The position numbers and the translations under genes are program-made. From the NCBI GenBank assembly GCA_023432845.1, contig JAEZEY010000326.1, positions 1-8,289 on the forward strand: a stretch of DNA of 8,289 nucleotides, read 5' to 3'. This document shows, piece by piece, positions 1 to 5,881 of this stretch. Positions within the stretch are counted from its first letter, which is position 1; each line of letters starts with the position of its first letter. The notes beneath the pieces were generated by a model, which saw nothing but the letters and a program-made list of their open reading frames with translations, was not told where the DNA came from and ran no database searches. The stretch is from Pseudomonadota bacterium. Lineage in GTDB: Bacteria; Pseudomonadota; Alphaproteobacteria; Rhizobiales; Xanthobacteraceae.

Positions 1-581
1 ATGGTGATGTAGCCCATCTTGAAGAACTTGATGTCCGGCATCGAGCCGCCGTTGAGCTTCTTGATGACGTCCTGGGCCTTCGGACCCTGGATCTGATAGC
101 GATAGAAGCTGCGGGTCACCGGCTTGCCCATCGGGCGCGACGGCGAGCGGTCGTCATAGGTGGTTTTGACGTTGTAGCCGCCGGTCTTGGCGTGGAATTC
201 GATCCAGTTGGCGGCTGGGTTCCGGCCGACATAGACCATGCTGTTTTCGGCCAGATAGAACAGGATGCCGTCGCCGATGACATGACCGTAGGGCGTCACG
301 GGGGCGAACTGCTTGGCTTGATCGACTTTGAAGTTGGCGAACGAGTTGGTCGACAGATAGGACAGCAGCTTGACGGTGTCCGGACCTTCGACGAACAGGT
401 TGACCATGTGGTGCGACTGGTCGAACAGAACGCAGGTGTTGCGCCAGGCGCCCTGCTCGTCACGCCAGTTGGTGAATTCGGGAGCAACGACCGGGTAGAC
501 ATAGGCGCCGATCTGCGAATTCCGCATCATCGATACGATGTCGCCGCTCTCCTTGATCTTCTCTTCCAGATTTTTAGCCAT
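1..581 (-). CDS. LigM-like tetrahydrofolate-dependent O-demethylase (GcvT family), 5' part only
   Basis: The first 193 codons are visible; the gene continues past the left edge. The product belongs to the GcvT/aminomethyltransferase fold and resembles Sphingobium LigM, the vanillate/3-O-methylgallate O-demethylase that moves a methyl group from an aromatic methoxy group to tetrahydrofolate in the cytoplasm. LigM-like stretches, compared from memory, are NSQIGAYVYPVVAPEF (residues 21-36), FDQSHHMV (53-60), VTPYGHVIGDGI (95-106), YVGRNPAANW (117-126) and DDRSPSRPMGKPV (143-155). H58 and R120 line up with LigM H60 and R122, which I recall as active-site residues. The ATG at 581 has a GGGAG ribosome site (591-595) 9 nt upstream and gives the expected LigM-type N-terminus. 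It is divergent from a GntR/FCD regulator, with a candidate operator about 95 bp upstream. The family is certain; the true substrate (vanillate, another methoxyaromatic, or something else) is inferred, because this family has many uncharacterised paralogues in soil alphaproteobacteria. Confidence 0.85.
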   Translation of the reverse strand, partial: MAKNLEEKIKESGDIVSMMRNSQIGAYVYPVVAPEFTNWRDEQGAWRNTCVLFDQSHHMVNLFVEGPDTVKLLSYLSTNSFANFKVDQAKQFAPVTPYGHVIGDGILFYLAENSMVYVGRNPAANWIEFHAKTGGYNVKTTYDDRSPSRPMGKPVTRSFYRYQIQGPKAQDVIKKLNGGSMPDIKFFKMGYIT

Positions 582-672
582 CTCGTCTCACTCCCACGGG
601 CTTGTGCTTCGTTGATTGCGAGCGCCGGCCGGGCTCTTGTCGCCCGGTACCAAGCCCGGAAAACGTCCGGAC

Positions 673-680
673 CGTATACA
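673..680. promoter_or_regulatory. Candidate GntR operator, copy 1 (CGTATACA)
   Basis: The palindromic core GTATAC (674-679) lies about 93 bp upstream of the LigM-like start codon. On the minus strand it reads TGTATACG, so it also contains a TATACG that could serve as a -10 box, although I see no good -35 partner. The same octamer occurs at 768-775, with centres 95 bp apart (about nine helical turns). The shape fits the short palindromes with a GT...AC core bound by many FCD-type GntR regulators. Binding by the adjacent regulator is inferred. Confidence 0.45.
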
Positions 681-747
681 GTCGCTCGATATTGCTCGCT
701 TAAAACCACAAATTTCTGCCAAAGTTAGCCCCTGAACGAGGCCGGAT

Positions 748-775
748 TTGGCATTTGGTCCATTCCTCGTATACA
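748..775 (+). promoter_or_regulatory. Candidate sigma-70-type promoter of the gntR gene
   Basis: TTGGCA (748-753) and TATACA (770-775) are separated by 16 bp, which is close to the sigma-70 consensus. This would start transcription in the 780s, about 45 nt before the GTG start of the regulator gene. The -10 box coincides with the second CGTATACA copy, which is the arrangement expected for autorepression. It rests on sequence match alone. Confidence 0.45.
768..775. promoter_or_regulatory. Candidate GntR operator, copy 2 (CGTATACA)
   Basis: The octamer is identical to that at 673-680, with TC to the left and AC to the right, so the best half-site reading is TCGTATACAA. It sits on the predicted -10 box of the regulator gene, 52 bp before its start codon. 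A protein bound here would block RNA polymerase. With the first copy it would let one regulator control both divergent transcripts. Confidence 0.45.
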
Positions 776-813
776 ACATGGCTTCCTGCGTCCTCAAGGA
801 TTGGGCAGAAAAA

Positions 814-819
814 AAGGAG
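814..819 (+). promoter_or_regulatory. Ribosome binding site that fixes the gntR start
   Basis: AAGGAG preceded by a run of A is 8 nt from GTG at 828. This favours GTG 828 over the in-frame TTG at 801, whose coding stretch would contain the site itself, and over ATG at 852. Confidence 0.7.
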
Positions 820-827
820 CCCACCCG

Positions 828-1601
828 GTGCCCACCCCCAAAGCGGTGCCTATGGCCGAACCCGACCGCGCCTCGTCCCAGACCGTCAAGGCCCAGCTCG
901 CCCTGCGCGACCTGATCCTGTCCGGTGGCCTCAAGCCCGGCGACCGGGTGTCGGAGCTGTCGCTGGTCGATCGCCTCGGCATGTCACGGACGCCGATCCG
1001 AATGGCGCTGGTGCGCCTGGAGGACGAAGGCTTCCTTGAAGCGATCCCATCCGGCGGCTTTGCCATCAAAGCCTTCACCGAGCGTGACGTGTACGACGCT
1101 ATCGACCTGCGCGGCATGGTCGAAGGCTTTGCCGCACGCATTGCCGCCGAGCGCGGCGTGCCCGGCGACCTCATCCGCGATATGAGAAACGTGTTGCGGC
1201 AGATTGATGACATCGCCGCGTTGCCGGACCTGAGCGTCGATCACTTCTCCGAATATGTCGATCTCAACGGCCGCTTCCATGCGCTGTTGGCGGAGGCCGC
1301 CGACAGCCCGGTGGTCAAACGCCAGATCGAGCGCGTCTCGAACCTGCCATTCGCCTCGCCCTCGGGTTTCGTCATGGTGCAGGCCAAGCTCCCCGAGGCG
1401 CGCCACATCCTCACCATTGCCCAGGATCATCACCACTGCGTCGTGCGCGCCATCGAAGATCGCGAAGGCATGCGCGCCGAAATGCTCATGCGCGAGCACG
1501 CACGGCTGGCGCAGCGCAATCTGCAACTGGCGCTCGGCAATCAGGGCACCCGCAGTCTGGTACCGGGCGTGGTCCTGATCCGCGGCGGCGCCATCCTATG
1601 A
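828..1601 (+). CDS. GntR-family transcriptional regulator, FCD (FadR/VanR-type) subfamily
   Basis: The protein has 257 residues from GTG 828, the usual length for this subfamily. Residues about 17-83 form the winged-helix DNA-binding domain: LRDLILSGGLKPGDR (26-40) leads into the helix-turn-helix and recognition segment GMSRTPIRMALVRLEDEGF (51-69). Residues about 88-235 are the all-helical FCD effector domain. Its likely metal/ligand residues are N147 and H151 (in DLNGRFHALL), H202 (in DHHHCVVRAI) and H224 (in MREHARL). Such regulators usually repress catabolic genes and release DNA on binding a small carboxylic acid; VanR, which controls vanillate demethylation, belongs to this subfamily. 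Position between a LigM-like demethylase and a MetE-like methyltransferase, with two CGTATACA sites in the divergent promoter region, suggests local control of both plus autoregulation. The effector cannot be read from sequence. Confidence 0.92.
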   Translation: MPTPKAVPMAEPDRASSQTVKAQLALRDLILSGGLKPGDRVSELSLVDRLGMSRTPIRMALVRLEDEGFLEAIPSGGFAIKAFTERDVYDAIDLRGMVEGFAARIAAERGVPGDLIRDMRNVLRQIDDIAALPDLSVDHFSEYVDLNGRFHALLAEAADSPVVKRQIERVSNLPFASPSGFVMVQAKLPEARHILTIAQDHHHCVVRAIEDREGMRAEMLMREHARLAQRNLQLALGNQGTRSLVPGVVLIRGGAIL

Positions 1602-1665
1602 CCAAAGAAGAGTTCCGCCGCCGCTGACGCTGCCCACTCACCGTGCTAAGGCACCCCCGAATTGA

Positions 1666-1694
1666 CGCCGTGGGCGGGGATAAATCCCACGGCG
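1666..1694 (+). promoter_or_regulatory. GC-rich hairpin between gntR and the MetE-like gene
   Basis: CGCCGTGGG (1666-1674) and CCCACGGCG (1686-1694) pair perfectly over 9 bp around an 11-nt loop; the inner GGGATAAATCCC is itself nearly symmetric. No T-run follows, so it is not a classical intrinsic terminator. It lies 25 nt before the ribosome site of the downstream gene. It could be a partial terminator for gntR, an mRNA-stabilising structure at a processing point, or a protein-binding site. An 8-bp direct repeat, CGATTGTT, follows at 1693-1700 and 1711-1718. Confidence 0.4.
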
Positions 1695-1731
1695 ATTGTT
1701 CGACAGAAGTCGATTGTTGGAGGAGAAGCCT

Positions 1732-2844
1732 ATGTCCCAGAGAACCAAACCGCCATTCCGCGCCGATCAGGTCGGCTCGATCCTGCGCAGCAAAGCCATT
1801 CACGACGCGCGCGCCAGGCACGAGAAGGGTGAGATCACGGATGCCCAGCTCAAGGCGATCGAGGATCCCGAGATCGTCAAGATCATCAAGAAGCAGGAGG
1901 AGATCGGTCTTCAGTCGATCACCGACGGCGAATATCGCCGCGCCTGGTGGCACTATGATTTCTTCGGCATGCTGGAAGGCGTTTCGGTCGAGGACTCCGA
2001 TCACGGCATCCAGTTCCAGGGCATGCAGACCAAGATGAAGGTGCTGCGCGTCAAGGGCAAGATCGACTTCGCGCCGAACCACCCGATGATCGAGCACTTC
2101 AAATTCCTGAAGGCGAACACCAGCCGCACGCCGAAGATGACCATCCCGTCGCCGACGGTGATGCACTTCCGCCTCGAGCCGGGCTCGGTCGCGGCATCGG
2201 CCTATCCGAACCGCGACGCCATCTTCGACGATCTCGCCATCGCCTATCAGAAGGCGATCAAGGCGTTCTACGACGCCGGCTGCCGCTATCTGCAGTTCGA
2301 CGACACCGCCTGGGCCTATCTGTGCTCGCAGGAAGAACTGAAGAAGGCGCGCGAGCGCGGCCTCGACGTCGACCACCTGCAGGACACCTATACGAAGTGC
2401 ATCAACAAGGCGCTGGAAGCCAAGCCCGCCGACATGGTCATCACCACTCATGTCTGCCGCGGCAACTTCCGCTCGACCTTCATTTCGTCGGGCGGCTACG
2501 AGCCGGTGGCGCAGAGCCTGCTCGAGAAGTGCAACTACGACGGCTACTTCCTCGAATATGACACCGACCGCGCCGGCGGCTTCGAGCCGCTGCGCTTCCT
2601 GCCCAAGGGCAACAAGATCGTCGTGCTCGGTCTCGTCACCTCGAAGTCCGGCACGCTCGAGAAGAAGGAAGACATCAAGAAACGCATCGACGAGGCGACC
2701 AAGTTCGTCGCGCTCGACCAGCTCGCGCTGTCGCCGCAATGCGGCTTCGCCTCAACGGAGGAAGGCAACGTGCTGGCCGAGGACGAGCAGTGGGCCAAGC
2801 TCAAGATGATCGTCGATATCTCCAAGGACGTCTGGGGCGCTTAA
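1732..2844 (+). CDS. MetE-like (UROD/MetE fold) zinc-dependent methyltransferase, catalytic domain only
   Basis: The protein has 370 residues. It corresponds to the C-terminal catalytic half of cobalamin-independent methionine synthase (full MetE is about 750 residues) and resembles the YxjG/YxjH group. The N-terminus carries the typical FRADQVGSILR (9-19) and ITDGEYRR (63-70). The zinc ligands of MetE are all recognisable: H240 and C242 (THVCRGN), E275 (FLEYD) and C337 (SPQCGF), with spacing like that of MetE. LQFDDTAW (187-194) matches the region holding the homocysteine-binding acid. The ATG follows GGAGG (1719-1723) by 8 nt. The likely reaction is methyl transfer to a thiol such as homocysteine. 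The donor is uncertain, since core MetE proteins can use methyl-folate, methyl-corrinoid or unknown donors, and relatives include epoxyalkane:coenzyme M transferase. It follows gntR by 130 bp on the same strand. Beside a LigM-like demethylase it could regenerate tetrahydrofolate; that is inference. Confidence 0.88.
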   Translation: MSQRTKPPFRADQVGSILRSKAIHDARARHEKGEITDAQLKAIEDPEIVKIIKKQEEIGLQSITDGEYRRAWWHYDFFGMLEGVSVEDSDHGIQFQGMQTKMKVLRVKGKIDFAPNHPMIEHFKFLKANTSRTPKMTIPSPTVMHFRLEPGSVAASAYPNRDAIFDDLAIAYQKAIKAFYDAGCRYLQFDDTAWAYLCSQEELKKARERGLDVDHLQDTYTKCINKALEAKPADMVITTHVCRGNFRSTFISSGGYEPVAQSLLEKCNYDGYFLEYDTDRAGGFEPLRFLPKGNKIVVLGLVTSKSGTLEKKEDIKKRIDEATKFVALDQLALSPQCGFASTEEGNVLAEDEQWAKLKMIVDISKDVWGA

Positions 2845-3600
2845 TCAACGCGCCTTGCGGACATCATCCTCACGACTGGCGACGGTCACCGGCTGCGGGT
2901 CGGTGACCGGTCCCAGCGCCCAGTCCTGGCCCGCCAGCGGCGTCACCTTGACGTCGGCGATGAGCCCGCGCTGCATCGTCGGATCGAGATAGCGCATCGA
3001 TCGCGCGTTGAGATCGATGATCCGGCCGGGCCGGAGCGGGCCGACATCGTTGATCTTGACGATGAAACTCTTGTCGCCGGCCTCGACCAGAGCGAAGGTC
3101 GGCTGATAATTTCTGCCGAAGCGCACGCCGCCGAATTTGCCGCGCAGATCGGTGCGGATCGCGGCGGTCCAGCCTTCTGCATCGTAGAGTTCGCCGGACG
3201 CGGTTTCTTCGTTACCGGCATCGATATCGGTCGGGTCTTCCGGATTGTAGGTCGAAGCGATGCCGACGATCGTCTCTCCCGCCGCGACGATCTCTTGCCG
3301 TGGCGGTGTCGGCGGCGTGTCGCGGAGTTCCGGGAGGCTGCCGGTTGCTTCCTCTGACGGCGGAGGCGTGGGAGCCGCGACATTGGCGCTTTGAACCTCC
3401 GGGATAGCAGGCGCGCCAAAGCGGAATGCGAACGACAGGCCGCTGTTTCCTGTATCCTTTTCGCATGACTGCGGTATCGCCACCGCGACCATCGCGGTTT
3501 CGTTTAGCTTGATGGATGCGGCGTTGACCGGCCCTATGGCGGTGAGCGCGAAGCAGACGGCGACGGCTGCGGCGGTCTTGCCGCGCATGGTGCAATTCAT
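2845..3600 (-). CDS. Exported RlpA-like double-psi beta-barrel protein
   Basis: From ATG 3600 the protein has 251 residues: a signal peptide (about 1-27, basic start, hydrophobic 9-22, probable cleavage after PVNA), a proline-rich linker (about 65-105) and a double-psi beta-barrel (about 110-222). KINDVGPLRPGRIIDLNAR (182-200) is the hallmark RlpA segment, with D185 matching the catalytic Asp. RlpA proteins are septal lytic transglycosylases acting on peptide-free glycan. Two oddities stand out. There is no lipobox cysteine, so it should be soluble in the periplasm rather than a lipoprotein. The usual AAHRTLP motif reads AAIRTDL (146-152), so the catalytic His is Ile148. No SPOR domain is present. 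An in-frame ATG at 3636 would add 12 acidic residues before the signal peptide, and ATG 3588 is also possible; none has a convincing ribosome site. Its TGA directly abuts the TAA of the convergent MetE-like gene. Confidence 0.82.
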   Translation of the reverse strand: MNCTMRGKTAAAVAVCFALTAIGPVNAASIKLNETAMVAVAIPQSCEKDTGNSGLSFAFRFGAPAIPEVQSANVAAPTPPPSEEATGSLPELRDTPPTPPRQEIVAAGETIVGIASTYNPEDPTDIDAGNEETASGELYDAEGWTAAIRTDLRGKFGGVRFGRNYQPTFALVEAGDKSFIVKINDVGPLRPGRIIDLNARSMRYLDPTMQRGLIADVKVTPLAGQDWALGPVTDPQPVTVASREDDVRKAR

Positions 3601-3677
3601 TCCGGCAATAAACGGATCGAGGTCGCAAACAGACATTCGGCCCCCCGGCTGATGACAGTCGACGAGGCGATATGATC

Positions 3678-3715
3678 AGACGCGCAATAAGGTCGCGTGA
3701 AACTTAGACGCGCAA
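3678..3715. repeat. Direct repeat AGACGCGCAA, two copies
   Basis: AGACGCGCAA occurs at 3678-3687 and 3706-3715, a 28-bp offset, followed by TA in the first and ATA in the second. It lies in the 230-bp divergent gap between the rlpA-like gene and the MaoC operon, so it may be a regulator site, but two copies of a 10-mer is weak evidence. Confidence 0.3.
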
Positions 3716-3733
3716 ATAGCCGGAAAAACGGGG

Positions 3734-3760
3734 CATGCCATTAACCATGCGTTTGGCATG
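3734..3760. promoter_or_regulatory. Inverted repeat upstream of the MaoC operon
   Basis: CATGCCA (3734-3740) and TGGCATG (3754-3760) form a perfect 7-bp inverted repeat with a 13-bp AT-richer spacer. The left arm overlaps an 8-bp palindrome, GGCATGCC (3732-3739), and a further ACATGCC occurs at 3770-3775. Half-sites centred 20 bp apart (about two helical turns) suit a dimeric regulator controlling the operon starting at 3831. No clear sigma-70 promoter is visible nearby. Confidence 0.35.
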
Positions 3761-3830
3761 TGCGCTCGACATGCCGATCGGACCGGTGCGATAGTGCCGG
3801 CAGTCATGGTTAAAGAATTCCGAGCAGCGA

Positions 3831-4703
3831 ATGCCGTTGAACGTCGACGCACTTCTTGCCGCGCAGCTCCCGCCTATCGAGCGGACCTACGGTCCGAGGG
3901 ACTGCATTCTTTATGCGCTCGGCGTCGGCCTCGGTTACGATCCGACCAATGAGGACGAACTCGCCTTCGTCTACGAGAAGAATCTGAAAGTCCTGCCGAC
4001 ATTCGCGGTGGTGCCCGCCTTCGACTATGCGTGGATGCTGCGCCCGGAGTTCGGTCTGACCTGGAGCCATATCGTCCACGGCGAGGAGACCATCGTTCTC
4101 CATGCGCCGATCCCGCCGCAAGGCACTGTGATCGGGCGGGAGCGCGTGGTCGATGTCGTTGACAAGGGTGAGGGCAAGGGCGCGTTGCTCTTTCACGAGC
4201 GCAGCCTCGTTGATAAGGCGACCGGCACGCTGCTCGCCACCTTGAAGCAGACGACGTTCTGCCGCGCCGATGGCGGGTTCGGTGGTGAGCGGCGCGACAC
4301 GCCGGCGTCGCATCCCATTCCCGATCGCGTGCCGGATCTCGTCTGCGATCTGCCGACGCGGCCGGAAATGGCACTGATCTATAGGCTGTCGGGCGACGAC
4401 AATCCGCTGCATGCCGAGCCGGCATTCGCGCGCGCCGCCGGTTTTCCGCGGCCGATCCTCCATGGCCTCGCCACCATGGGCGTCGCCGGTCACGCGCTGC
4501 TGAAGACGGTGTGCGGTTACGACCCTGCCAGGCTCGCCAGCATGGCGGTGCGATTTTCCGCGCCGGTGTTCCCCGGCGAAACCATCCGCACCGAGATCTG
4601 GCGCGATAGCGGCAAAGCGGGCGCTGTTGTCTCGTTCCGTGCCCGTGTTAAGGAGCGGGACGTCGTCGCCATCAATAACGGGCGCGCCGAAGTAAGAGAG
4701 TAG
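3831..4703 (+). CDS. MaoC-family (R)-specific enoyl-CoA hydratase, tandem hotdog (hydratase 2 type)
   Basis: The protein has 290 residues with two hotdog domains: an N-terminal degenerate one (about 10-145) that helps form the acyl pocket, and a C-terminal MaoC domain (about 165-288). The hydratase 2 motif is intact at YRLSGDDNPLHAEP (184-197), with D189 and H194 matching the catalytic Asp/His pair (D510/H515) of human peroxisomal hydratase 2; RPILHGLATMG (207-217) is also conserved. It should add water to trans-2-enoyl-CoA to give (R)-3-hydroxyacyl-CoA in the cytoplasm. The two-domain architecture usually accepts long or bulky acyl chains, unlike short PhaJ. ATG 3831 has only a weak upstream GAGC, but no better start is seen. 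First gene of a three-gene operon, ending 9 bp before the acyl-CoA dehydrogenase. Mesaconyl-CoA hydratases share this fold, so the substrate is open. Confidence 0.9.
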   Translation: MPLNVDALLAAQLPPIERTYGPRDCILYALGVGLGYDPTNEDELAFVYEKNLKVLPTFAVVPAFDYAWMLRPEFGLTWSHIVHGEETIVLHAPIPPQGTVIGRERVVDVVDKGEGKGALLFHERSLVDKATGTLLATLKQTTFCRADGGFGGERRDTPASHPIPDRVPDLVCDLPTRPEMALIYRLSGDDNPLHAEPAFARAAGFPRPILHGLATMGVAGHALLKTVCGYDPARLASMAVRFSAPVFPGETIRTEIWRDSGKAGAVVSFRARVKERDVVAINNGRAEVRE

Positions 4704-4712
4704 AGGAAGCGT

Positions 4713-5873
4713 ATGACTGGGCCGCATGACAAATACGCCGACATCCGCGAATCCGTGCGCGCACTGTGCGCCAAATTTCCCGGCGAATACTGGCGGGACC
4801 TTGATCGCGAGCGCGCCTATCCGACCGCCTTCGTCAATGCGCTGACCGAGGCCGGCTATCTCGCCGCGTTGATTCCTGAAGAGTACGGCGGCAGTGGCCT
4901 ACCGGTATCGGCGGCCGCCGCCATCATGGAAGAAGTGCATGCGGCCGGCTGCAACGGCGCTGCCTGCCATGCGCAGATGTACACGATGGGTACAATTCTA
5001 CGGCACGGTTCGCCGGAGCAGAAGCAGGCCTATCTAACCGGCATCGCCAACGGGGACCTTCGCCTGCAGGCCTTCGGCGTGACGGAGCCGACATCGGGCA
5101 CCGACACGTTGTCGCTGCGCACCACGGCGCGGCGCGAAGGCGATCACTACGTCATCAATGGTCAGAAGATCTGGACCTCGCGCGCCGAGCATTCCGACCT
5201 GATGTTGCTACTGGCCCGCACCACGCCGAAGGAAGAAGTCAAGAAGCGCACCGACGGCCTGTCGGTGTTCCTGGTGGACATGAAACTGGCGCGCGGCGCC
5301 AGCATCAACATCAAGCCGATCCGCACCATGATGAACCATGCCACCACCGAGGTGTTCTTCGACGACCTGCGCGTGCCGGCGGAGAACCTCATCGGCGAGG
5401 AGGGCAAGGGCTTCCGCTACATCCTGTCCGGCCTGAACACCGAGCGCATCCTGATCGCGGCGGAATGCATCGGTGACGCCAAGTGGTTCATCAGGAAGGC
5501 TACCGACTACGCCAAGGAACGCGTGCTGTTCGACCGGCCGATCGGTCAGAACCAGGGCGTGCAGTTCCCGATCGCGCGGGCTTATGCGCAAATGCGCGCC
5601 GCCGAGCTGATGGTGCATGAAGCCTGCCGCAAATACGAAGCCGGCGAGGATCTCGGCGCCGAAGCCAATATGGCGAAGCTGCTCGCGGCGGATGCCTCAT
5701 GGGCCGCCGCCGATATGTGCGTGCAGACGCATGGCGGCTTCGGCTTCGCCGAGGAATACGACGTCGAGCGCAAGTTCCGTGAGACGCGGCTCTATCAGGT
5801 GGCGCCGATCTCGACCAATCTCATCCTCTCCTATCTCGCGGAGCACGTGCTCGGCTTGCCGAGGTCGTACTGA
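4713..5873 (+). CDS. Acyl-CoA dehydrogenase (FAD-dependent)
   Basis: This is a 386-residue protein of normal family length. It should oxidise an acyl-CoA to the 2-enoyl-CoA using FAD, passing electrons to ETF. Order: N-terminal helical domain (1-115), beta domain with the FAD-binding segment FGVTEPTSGTD (121-131) and IWTSRAEHSD (153-162), then the C-terminal helical domain with RVLFDRPIGQNQGVQF (270-285) and QTHGGFGFAEEYDVER (338-353). The usual C-terminal catalytic Glu (YEGT) is absent: the aligned stretch reads RLYQVAPIST (359-368). The likely base is instead E244 in SGLNTERILIA, the helix-G position used by isovaleryl-CoA and long-chain dehydrogenases. The ATG follows AGAGGAAG closely. It sits 9 bp after the MaoC gene and 8 bp before the CoA-transferase gene, so it is almost surely co-transcribed. 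Branched or bulky substrates would fit the helix-G base but are not proven. Confidence 0.93.
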   Translation: MTGPHDKYADIRESVRALCAKFPGEYWRDLDRERAYPTAFVNALTEAGYLAALIPEEYGGSGLPVSAAAAIMEEVHAAGCNGAACHAQMYTMGTILRHGSPEQKQAYLTGIANGDLRLQAFGVTEPTSGTDTLSLRTTARREGDHYVINGQKIWTSRAEHSDLMLLLARTTPKEEVKKRTDGLSVFLVDMKLARGASINIKPIRTMMNHATTEVFFDDLRVPAENLIGEEGKGFRYILSGLNTERILIAAECIGDAKWFIRKATDYAKERVLFDRPIGQNQGVQFPIARAYAQMRAAELMVHEACRKYEAGEDLGAEANMAKLLAADASWAAADMCVQTHGGFGFAEEYDVERKFRETRLYQVAPISTNLILSYLAEHVLGLPRSY

Positions 5874-5881
5874 GTTCTCCC

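Noticed and set aside
192..728. 178-codon plus-strand frame antisense to the LigM-like gene and extending into the promoter region
   Set aside because: It is an antisense shadow; the minus frame matches LigM over its visible length and the right end of this frame crosses the regulatory gap.
801..827. Longer gntR start at TTG 801
   Set aside because: AAGGAG at 814-819 would lie inside the coding stretch; GTG 828 is 8 nt behind it and gives the usual family length.
1696..1731. Longer MetE-like start at TTG 1696
   Set aside because: The extra 12 residues include translated ribosome-site sequence (GGAGGAG), and ATG 1732 is perfectly spaced from it.
1486..2739. 417-codon open frame on the minus strand, antisense to the MetE-like gene and the end of gntR
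   Set aside because: Its product is a low-complexity run of D, R, V, L, E and A without domain motifs, as expected from the reverse of a GC-rich gene. The plus-strand frame has intact zinc-site motifs and a good ribosome site.
3810..4727. 305-codon open frame antisense to the MaoC gene
   Set aside because: It has no recognisable motif and biased composition; the plus-strand frame has the complete hydratase 2 signature and operon spacing.
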